11,506 nt of DNA, taken from NCBI GenBank assembly GCA_964541075.1, contig CAZIPZ010000130.1, forward strand, positions 1 to 11,506. Reading direction: 5' to 3'. How positions within the stretch are numbered: the stretch's first letter is position 1; the number at the start of each line of letters is the position of its first letter. Positions 1 to 5,405 of the stretch are shown here, piece after piece. A program made the translations under genes and the position numbers. A model generated the notes under the pieces. The model searched no databases. It was not told the origin of the DNA and saw only the letters and a program-made list of their open reading frames with translations. The stretch comes from CAZIPZ01 sp964541075. Its GTDB lineage: Bacteria; Acidobacteriota; Terriglobia; 20CM-2-55-15.

Positions 1-121
1 CATAAACGTCGGAGCCCATCTGGTTATCTTTAGGAGCCGGACTCTGATTCTGCGCCGAGATCGCCAGCGACAGGCACAACAGCGCAATCATGAGAATTGG
101 CGTGACCCACCTCAACCTCAT
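1..121 (-). CDS. Secreted protein of unknown function, N-terminal fragment
   Basis: Only the first 40 codons lie in the window; the gene runs off the left edge. It starts at ATG (121-119), and GGGAGG (132-127) sits 5 nt upstream as a strong ribosome binding site. The start MRLRWVTPILMIALLCLSLA has a basic N-terminus followed by a long hydrophobic core. The next residues, ISAQNQSPAPKDNQMG, give a plausible signal peptidase I site after ISA or close to it, then a polar, proline-rich start of the mature chain. A secreted or periplasmic location is therefore well supported. The mature domain is outside the window, so no function can be given. It is on the same strand as the fatty acyl-CoA reductase but about 200 bp downstream with its own ribosome binding site, so it is probably a separate transcription unit. 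Confidence 0.75.
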   Translation of the reverse strand, partial: MRLRWVTPILMIALLCLSLAISAQNQSPAPKDNQMGSDVY

Positions 122-126
122 TGAAA

Positions 127-132
127 CCTCCC
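127..132 (-). promoter_or_regulatory. Ribosome binding site of the secreted protein gene
   Basis: The minus strand reads GGGAGG 5 nt before the ATG at 121. This is a near-consensus Shine-Dalgarno sequence and fixes the start codon. It also shows that this genome uses Shine-Dalgarno sites, unlike the starts at 2644 and 2837. Confidence 0.7.
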
Positions 133-257
133 GGGAATGCCTCTAACCATATGCAGTTTTCACAGGCGTCACGTTGCGAGCCTGTCTTAGGAAACACCCT
201 GCTGAAACGTTGGCCGAATTCTACCGCCGCGGCCTAAAGATACGCAAACAAATCCTT

Positions 258-275
258 ATGAATTCAATGAATTCC
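258..275. repeat. Short 9-bp tandem repeat
   Basis: Two adjacent copies of ATGAATTC followed by A or C lie in the gap between the reductase gene and the secreted-protein gene. The repeat is AT-rich against its surroundings. It may be a protein binding site or chance; nothing else in the sequence supports a role. Confidence 0.3.
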
Positions 276-277
276 GA

Positions 278-318
278 GATTCTGTGGTAATCGTTTGCAG
301 ACCGCCCCCACAAGAATC
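278..318. repeat. Imperfect inverted repeat just after the reductase stop codon
   Basis: GATTCTGTGG (278-287) pairs with CCACAAGAATC (308-318), giving a 10-bp stem with one bulged base and a 20-nt loop. On the minus strand the stem begins 2 nt after the stop codon of the fatty acyl-CoA reductase gene (321-323). No T-run follows on either strand, so it is not a textbook intrinsic terminator. It may protect the 3' end of the message or be part of a factor-dependent terminator. Confidence 0.4.
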
Positions 319-320
319 GT

Positions 321-1925
321 TCACGCAATGGCAGTCTTGCGCTGCGTGGTGAATACGGGTCGGATCCACTTTTCAATTCCCTTGGTGTGGACATTCACCC
401 AGTAGTCGGCCCAATCGATGGTTTCGGGGTCCCACCGAAGGCGCTTCAGATCCTCGGTCGTCAGCATCGCAGCGGCTTCACGAATGTTGCGGGTTTCAAA
501 AATGAAGCTGTTGTGGAACATGAACGGAAGGAACTTATCGAGGGTGATTTCCTGCGCACGAATTTGCCTTCGCGTATCGCGCAGGCTCTTCAAATACGGA
601 TCCACTTTTTTGGCGCCGAGCAATGTTTTGCCGAGCGTCAACGCGGCATGCATCACGTCCAGGCCCCGGTGCAGCCGTCCGCGGCGAGCCTGGAGCGTAT
701 CGACGGTGATGACTTCCGTTTCAACATATGCTTTCCAGATATTTGCCAGACGGCTTCCCGTTTTCTTGTGCTTGTGCTTGTACCTGGAGTTCATTCCCAG
801 GAACGCGACGAGGCGCGGCAGCATGATGGGGTTTTGATCCGCTGACGCCAGGTGATACACGCGCCTGTTCTTTCCGCACAGCACGGCGGCTGTCACAATC
901 AAGATGCCTTCGGCCACCAGGTCCACTGGAATGATTTCGAGCGGACCGTCCTTTCTCACAGGCCAGTTCTTGACGCCTTCGCCTCCCATCAGGACCAGCG
1001 GCGCCGACGTTGTGAATCCTTCATTCCAACCTGGAAACGGGAAGCGAAGCGAAGATTCAACAATTGCAGGACGAACGATCGCATATGTAAGTCCGGGCCT
1101 CATCGCGATCAACTGCTCCCCCATGCTCTTGGTGTACGTGTACGTGTTTGTCCAGCCCCAGAAGTCCGCCCGCTGCAGCCCGCCTTCACGAAGACGTTCT
1201 CGAACTGGCCGCGGATTCGTCGCGCGGCTCTCGCGGGTTTCCCGGACGAATTCCTCGTACCAATGGAGTTCTCCTGCAACAGAGAACGTTTCATTAGGCC
1301 GCTTGTCGCGTTCCGGGAAATAGCCTTCGATCGGCGTGTCTTCGGACACCCGGCCGTCTTTCTTGCCGGCGACATAGCTCGTGGAAACGTGCACAAGTTT
1401 CGCGTTGAGGATCATTGCAAGGTCGATCACATGCTGAGTGCCGTAAACATTCGGTTCGACCGACTCGTTGACCGGCGGATCGAAATCCACGACGCCGGCG
1501 AGATTTACGACAATGTCCACCTTACCCTTGAGTTGCTCGATATGTTCCGCGGATATTCCGCACAACGGCTCGTCCAGGTCGCCTTCGACCACCTGAACCT
1601 TCTGCCTCACGGTGCTCTCGCCGATACGAGCGACAATCGCGCGGAGCGGCGGCGATTGCAGGGTTTCCGTATAGAACCGTTGCTCGCCCGACACGTTTTT
1701 CTTACGCCGGGCTTGTACGACCAAATGTTTCAGTTCCGGAAAACGATCCAGAACCGTCGCCAGCAGAACCTTGCCGACAAAGCCGGTGCCGCCGAGCAGA
1801 AGCATGGTTTTGTCGCGAAACGCTCGAATGGCGTTAATTTCGCCTGTTCCTTCCGGCGCCCGAGCCTCACCGGATTCATATTCACCGAGAACAGGATTCC
1901 ATCGCCAGGACGTGTGAGCGCGCAT
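321..1925 (-). CDS. Fatty acyl-CoA reductase (alcohol-forming type)
   Basis: A 534-residue protein of the fatty acyl-CoA reductase family (NAD-binding_4 domain plus C-terminal FAR_C/male-sterility domain), the usual length for alcohol-forming members. It is predicted to reduce a long-chain acyl-CoA to a fatty alcohol with NADPH. The Rossmann motif GGTGFVG is at residues 45-51, a serine-rich STSYVAG segment at 181-187, and the catalytic YxxxK is Y262-K266 (YTYTK). The FAR_C part covers roughly 420-525, including FMFHNSFIFET. The start at 1925 is preferred because GAAGG (1937-1933) lies 7 nt upstream and the ATG overlaps the stop of the HAD gene as TGATG; upstream in-frame codons only overlay the HAD gene. 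This implies an operon with translational coupling. The alcohol is the substrate needed by the alkyl-DHAP synthase encoded across the divergent promoter. Whether reduction stops at the aldehyde or goes to the alcohol cannot be read from sequence alone. Confidence 0.9.
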   Translation of the reverse strand: MRAHTSWRWNPVLGEYESGEARAPEGTGEINAIRAFRDKTMLLLGGTGFVGKVLLATVLDRFPELKHLVVQARRKKNVSGEQRFYTETLQSPPLRAIVARIGESTVRQKVQVVEGDLDEPLCGISAEHIEQLKGKVDIVVNLAGVVDFDPPVNESVEPNVYGTQHVIDLAMILNAKLVHVSTSYVAGKKDGRVSEDTPIEGYFPERDKRPNETFSVAGELHWYEEFVRETRESRATNPRPVRERLREGGLQRADFWGWTNTYTYTKSMGEQLIAMRPGLTYAIVRPAIVESSLRFPFPGWNEGFTTSAPLVLMGGEGVKNWPVRKDGPLEIIPVDLVAEGILIVTAAVLCGKNRRVYHLASADQNPIMLPRLVAFLGMNSRYKHKHKKTGSRLANIWKAYVETEVITVDTLQARRGRLHRGLDVMHAALTLGKTLLGAKKVDPYLKSLRDTRRQIRAQEITLDKFLPFMFHNSFIFETRNIREAAAMLTTEDLKRLRWDPETIDWADYWVNVHTKGIEKWIRPVFTTQRKTAIA

Positions 1926-2644
1926 CAGAAAGCCTTCGCTGCGTTCGCAGGACGGAGGAAAGACGGAAAACTCGGAGAACCTTCCCTCAGTTCGAGAATC
2001 GGCCAGTTCTTCTGAATCGCGATGCGGCGGAGTCGGCGGGTTGGGTTGGTGGCCACCGGAAATCCAACTTCGGAAAGCATCGGCACATCCGCAGAGCTGT
2101 CGGAAAACGCACACGACTTCGAAAGATCGATTCCTTCTCGGGCCGCGTATTCGAGTACGCTACGCGCCTTTTCATGCTCGGCGAGAAGCCGCGGTAAAAC
2201 GCGTCCGGTTGCAATGTGGTTCTTGAACTCCAGCCGATTGCAGATCACCTCGTCAATGCCGAAATGAAGCGCTATGGGCCGAATGGTGAAATCGAGGGTT
2301 CCCGTCACCAGGACATTGCGATATCCAAGGCCGCGAGTTGTGTCGATGAGGGCCTGCGCATGCGGAAAGATCGAAGGCTTCAGGGTCACCTCGAACAGGT
2401 CGTCGGCTAGTCCAATCAGGCGATCGCGGTGCATTCCCTTATACGCGCGGAAGGAAACCACGTTGAAAAGGGACCGCGAATACAAGTCCAGACCGAAAAG
2501 AAGCGGCACACTTAAAAGGACTTTCAGGAACTGGTAAACACTTTTCACAGGATTGCGGTCGTTTCGCGCGTAGTACGCGTGCATGGAGACGAGGTTGCCG
2601 GAGAGCAGAGTGCCGTCCAGATCATAGAACGCGGCCTTGTTCAT
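1925..2644 (-). CDS. HAD-IB family phosphatase
   Basis: A 239-residue haloacid dehalogenase superfamily hydrolase of subfamily IB (SerB/CicA-like). Motif I is DLDGT with nucleophile D8 and acid D10; motif II is VTGT with T114; K159 fits motif III; motif IV is SDSSAD with D182 and D186. All catalytic positions are present, so a phosphomonoesterase is predicted. Residues about 35-65 form a hydrophobic stretch (FLKVLLSVPLLFGLDLY) suggesting membrane contact. The start at 2644 is chosen because it places motif I at residues 8-10, as usual for the family. The longer reading frame from 2743 would add residues encoded by a hairpin repeat. No Shine-Dalgarno site precedes 2644, but a TATAAT box does. 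HAD-IB domains often occur next to or fused with acyltransferases and reductases of lipid metabolism, so a lipid phosphate intermediate is a reasonable substrate guess. The substrate is not identified. Confidence 0.85.
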   Translation of the reverse strand: MNKAAFYDLDGTLLSGNLVSMHAYYARNDRNPVKSVYQFLKVLLSVPLLFGLDLYSRSLFNVVSFRAYKGMHRDRLIGLADDLFEVTLKPSIFPHAQALIDTTRGLGYRNVLVTGTLDFTIRPIALHFGIDEVICNRLEFKNHIATGRVLPRLLAEHEKARSVLEYAAREGIDLSKSCAFSDSSADVPMLSEVGFPVATNPTRRLRRIAIQKNWPILELREGSPSFPSFLRPANAAKAF

Positions 2645-2656
2645 AAAGCGCGGGAC

Positions 2657-2662
2657 ATTATA
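2657..2662 (-). promoter_or_regulatory. Putative -10 box of the HAD/reductase operon
   Basis: The minus strand reads TATAAT, ending 12 nt before the ATG at 2644. Transcription starting 6-8 nt downstream would leave a leader of only about 5 nt, with no room for a Shine-Dalgarno site. No good -35 hexamer is visible 16-18 bp upstream; that stretch is occupied by the hairpin at 2671-2690. Confidence 0.45.
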
Positions 2663-2670
2663 GCGACAAA

Positions 2671-2690
2671 CCTCTCCCTCTGGGGAGGGG
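2671..2690. repeat. GC-rich hairpin, REP-like palindrome
   Basis: CCTCTCCC (2671-2678) pairs with GGGAGGGG (2683-2690) around a TCTG loop: eight pairs including one G-T wobble. It resembles the CCTCTCCC-type palindromes scattered through intergenic regions of many bacterial genomes. It ends 8 bp upstream of the TATAAT box at 2662-2657, where a -35 element or operator would be expected. It has no T-run, so it is not an intrinsic terminator. Confidence 0.5.
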
Positions 2691-2800
2691 CGCGTCATGA
2701 GCCTCGCCGAATTGCGCTTAGAGTCGTCCTCGAGTAATTGCACCTCTGGCTCCTCAGGCTCTTCAGTTACGGGATCTTTTGGCCGCCATAGTTTGATCTA

Positions 2801-2830
2801 TTGTTTTGCCGCCAACTGACGCCGTAGAAT
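2801..2830 (+). promoter_or_regulatory. Weak putative promoter of the alkyl-DHAP synthase operon
   Basis: TTGTTT (2801-2806) and TAGAAT (2825-2830, five of six matches to a -10 box) are separated by 18 bp. The -10 box ends 6 nt before the TTG start at 2837, so a transcript from it would begin at or near the start codon. The -35 match is poor. The box also supplies the in-frame TAG (2825-2827) that bounds the reading frame. Confidence 0.3.
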
Positions 2831-2836
2831 CGCGGT

Positions 2837-4618
2837 TTGACTAAACCGGTTATTCTTCCAGAAGCACAACCCGCCGCTGCGGAAAGCGAAGCCGAAAGTC
2901 TTGATGTCTGGGGCTTTCGGGATACTCACTTTGATTTCAGCGAGAACGGCCATGTCATGATCCGCGGGTCCCGCTACGAGCTCAGTGGGAAGGAATTGCC
3001 GCGTTTCCTTCCGTGGATCCGTGAAGTGCTCGATAGTCCCATCGATCCCCGGGACATCAACCGACCACAGTATCCGACTGCCATTCCCGGTGCGCATGTC
3101 AAACCAGAGTTTCTGGCTGCCATTCAGAATCACCTCAGAGCCGATCAGATCGATACGAACGACGAAGTGCGGCTTCGGCATGGTCACGGCCACACGCAAG
3201 GGGAAATGTACGCCATCAAGTACAGCAGGCTTGGCCGCATTCCCGACGTTGTAGTGTATCCGGAGGCCGAAAGCGAGGTTACAGCGCTTGTTCAAGCTGC
3301 CACCGAGTATGGCGTTTCGCTGATCCCTTACGGCGGAGGAACAAATGTGACGGATGCGCTTCGCTGTGATCCCCACGAGCGTCGGATGATTGTCTCGGTC
3401 GACATGCACCGGATGAACCGTATCGAATGGATCGATACGGAAAACATGATGGCATCCATTCAGGCCGGAGCTGTTGGACGCCACATCATGGCGGAACTGA
3501 AAAAGCACGGCGTCACGATGGGGCACGAACCGGACAGCGTGGAGTTCTCGACACTCGGTGGGTGGATTGCGACCAACGCCAGCGGCATGAAGAAAAATCG
3601 CTACGGAAATATTGAAGATCTCGTTTTGGATGTGAGCGTCGTCACAACCGGGGGCAAGCTCGAACGCACCAGCGCCTCGCCGCGGGAGTCCGTGGGGCTT
3701 GACCTGCGCAGGCTGATGTTCGGCTCTGAAGGAACGCTCGGCATCATTACGTCGGCGGTCGTCAAGATTTTCAAATTGCCGCAGACACAGGAATACGGAT
3801 CCGTTCTTTTTCCGTCCTTCGAAGACGGATTTCGGTTCATGTACGACCTCGCGCGTGAAACCACGCCGCCGGCAAGCGTCCGGCTTCTCGACAACATCCA
3901 ATTTCACTTCGGCATGGCGCTAAAGCCAAAGTCCAGCGGAGGGCTCGGGAATCTGAAGAGCAAACTGGAAAAGTTCGTGGTCACAAAGGTCAAGGGCTTC
4001 GACCCGGGCAAGATGGTCGTTTGCACGCTTGTCTTTGAAGGATCTCGCAAAGAAGTCGCCGAACAGCGGCGCGAGGTGTATCAAATAGCGTCGCGGCACG
4101 GAGGCATGAAAGCCGGCGCGGAAAACGGCCGGCGTGGCTATAGGTTGATCTTCAGCATCGCGTACATCCGCGATTTCCTAATGAACTACTACATCATCGC
4201 GGAATCGTTCGAAACTTCCGCACCGTGGAGCAAGGCTCTTACCCTGTGCGACAATGTGAAGCGCCGTCTCGACGAAGAATACAAACGGCGGAAGCTGCCG
4301 GGAAAAGCGGTGGTGACGGCGCGTATCACGCAGATTTATCGAACGGGTGTCTGCATCTACTTCTATTTCGCCTTCTACTACAAAGGGGTGCCGAATCCAG
4401 ATGAAGTTTACCTCGATCTTGAGAACATTGCCCGCGACGAAATTCTCAAGTCCGGAGGATCGCTCTCCCATCATCATGGTGTAGGCAAAATACGGAAAGC
4501 CTTCCTGCCGCGCATCATGTCCGAAACGGCGCTAAACTGGAAACGTGAGTTGAAGAAAAGCCTGGATCCGGCAAACGTATTCGGCGCCGCCAACCAGGGA
4601 CTGGACGTGGATGAGTAG
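2837..4618 (+). CDS. agps: Alkyldihydroxyacetonephosphate synthase (alkylglycerone-phosphate synthase)
   Basis: A 593-residue FAD enzyme predicted to exchange the acyl chain of acyl-DHAP for a fatty alcohol and so form the ether bond of ether lipids (EC 2.5.1.26). The N-terminal block WGFRDTHFDFSENG (25-38) and RYELSG (46-51) match mammalian AGPS. The FAD-binding domain spans about 135-315, with PYGGGTN (164-170), HEPDS (230-234) and GSEGTLG (296-302). The cap domain follows, ending with the signature HHHGVGK (545-551). With a constant shift of 70, residues described for the mammalian enzyme are all kept: T239, R349, R445, Y508 and H545-H547 match T309, R419, R515, Y578 and H615-H617. No peroxisomal targeting region is present. 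The start is TTG: an in-frame stop at 2825-2827 lies upstream, and the first ATG (2957) would remove the conserved N-terminal block. No Shine-Dalgarno site is visible. The gene overlaps the following reductase by 8 nt. Confidence 0.95.
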   Translation: MTKPVILPEAQPAAAESEAESLDVWGFRDTHFDFSENGHVMIRGSRYELSGKELPRFLPWIREVLDSPIDPRDINRPQYPTAIPGAHVKPEFLAAIQNHLRADQIDTNDEVRLRHGHGHTQGEMYAIKYSRLGRIPDVVVYPEAESEVTALVQAATEYGVSLIPYGGGTNVTDALRCDPHERRMIVSVDMHRMNRIEWIDTENMMASIQAGAVGRHIMAELKKHGVTMGHEPDSVEFSTLGGWIATNASGMKKNRYGNIEDLVLDVSVVTTGGKLERTSASPRESVGLDLRRLMFGSEGTLGIITSAVVKIFKLPQTQEYGSVLFPSFEDGFRFMYDLARETTPPASVRLLDNIQFHFGMALKPKSSGGLGNLKSKLEKFVVTKVKGFDPGKMVVCTLVFEGSRKEVAEQRREVYQIASRHGGMKAGAENGRRGYRLIFSIAYIRDFLMNYYIIAESFETSAPWSKALTLCDNVKRRLDEEYKRRKLPGKAVVTARITQIYRTGVCIYFYFAFYYKGVPNPDEVYLDLENIARDEILKSGGSLSHHHGVGKIRKAFLPRIMSETALNWKRELKKSLDPANVFGAANQGLDVDE

Positions 4619-5405
4619 CAGCGGCAAGTGGGTCATCATCACAGGAGCCTCGTCCGGTATTGGGCGCGCCCTGGCGTACGAGTTCGCTGCCGGAGGATTC
4701 AACCTATTCCTCGTCGCCCGCAATGAAGCTGCACTCAGGGCGGTCGCCGCGCAGTGTTCAAGCACGCACGGCATCGAAACGGAAGTTGTTCCAGCGGATC
4801 TCGGCCGACCAGAATCGATAGACAACGTCATCGCTGCTATCAAGGCCAGTCTTCGGCATTTCGAGGTGCTCGTCAACAATGCGGGATTCACCATCCACGG
4901 TGATTTCGCGTCCGGCGACATCGACCAGAACATCCAATTGATCAATGTTCAACTAACGGCCGCGCTTCGGTTGACGCGGGCGGTCCTTCCCGCGATGGTC
5001 GCTAGACGCGGCGGCAGAATTCTCAATGTCGCATCGGTGTATTCTTTCTCGCCGGTTCCGTTCCAGTCGGTTTACGGAGCCTGCAAGGCGTTTCTTCTTT
5101 CGTTCTCGTCATCACTGGAAAACGAACTTCATGGGACCGGCGTCACGGTGACCGTGTATTGCCCGGGAGTGACGCAAACCGAATTTCGCGCGCGCGCAGG
5201 CATCGGGCAGCGGCGGCAGGAGGCGGGAATGACGGCGGAAGAAGCCGCCAAGATCGCCTACATCGAAACGCTTCGCGGAAAACACATCGTCGTGCCCGGA
5301 TTCATCAACCGGTTGTACGTGTTTCTCGCCCAGCATCTTCCTCCCAGCACCGTACCCGGCATCGTTAGATTTATCAATCGCCAGCGCGGCCAGAGCCACT
5401 CGTAA
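4611..5405 (+). CDS. Short-chain dehydrogenase/reductase, candidate acyl/alkyl-DHAP reductase
   Basis: A 264-residue classical SDR protein (COG0300-like). The cofactor motif TGASSGIG is at 11-18 and NNAG at 89-92. The catalytic tetrad is N112, S142, Y155 and K159 (YGACK), so it should be an active NAD(P)H oxidoreductase. R37 at the end of the second strand fits NADPH preference. The C-terminal region (about 225-255) is moderately hydrophobic and may touch the membrane. The ATG lies inside the end of the alkyl-DHAP synthase gene (ATGAGTAG), which implies co-translation. By analogy with peroxisomal PexRAP and yeast Ayr1, the next step after alkyl-DHAP synthase is NADPH-dependent reduction of the ketone to 1-alkyl-glycerol-3-phosphate. 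That assignment rests on position, because SDR sequence alone does not define substrate. The last 32 bp overlap the convergent GMC gene. Confidence 0.85.
   Translation: MSSSGKWVIITGASSGIGRALAYEFAAGGFNLFLVARNEAALRAVAAQCSSTHGIETEVVPADLGRPESIDNVIAAIKASLRHFEVLVNNAGFTIHGDFASGDIDQNIQLINVQLTAALRLTRAVLPAMVARRGGRILNVASVYSFSPVPFQSVYGACKAFLLSFSSSLENELHGTGVTVTVYCPGVTQTEFRARAGIGQRRQEAGMTAEEAAKIAYIETLRGKHIVVPGFINRLYVFLAQHLPPSTVPGIVRFINRQRGQSHS

Noticed and set aside
852..2015. Long plus-strand open frame (387 codons) opposite the fatty acyl-CoA reductase
   Set aside because: It is antisense to a gene with clear family motifs, has no recognisable domain and spans a gene junction; such open frames are common opposite GC-rich coding sequence.
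1926..2114. Longer fatty acyl-CoA reductase starting at 2114
   Set aside because: The added 63 residues only overlay the HAD coding region; the ATG at 1925 has a Shine-Dalgarno site and a stop/start overlap.
2645..2743. Longer HAD phosphatase starting at 2743
   Set aside because: The extra residues are partly encoded by the hairpin repeat and would push the catalytic DxD motif far from its usual N-terminal position.
2798..3907. Long minus-strand open frame (369 codons) opposite the alkyl-DHAP synthase
   Set aside because: The plus-strand gene matches AGPS along its whole length; the antisense product has no recognisable motifs and a His/Arg-rich shadow-like composition.
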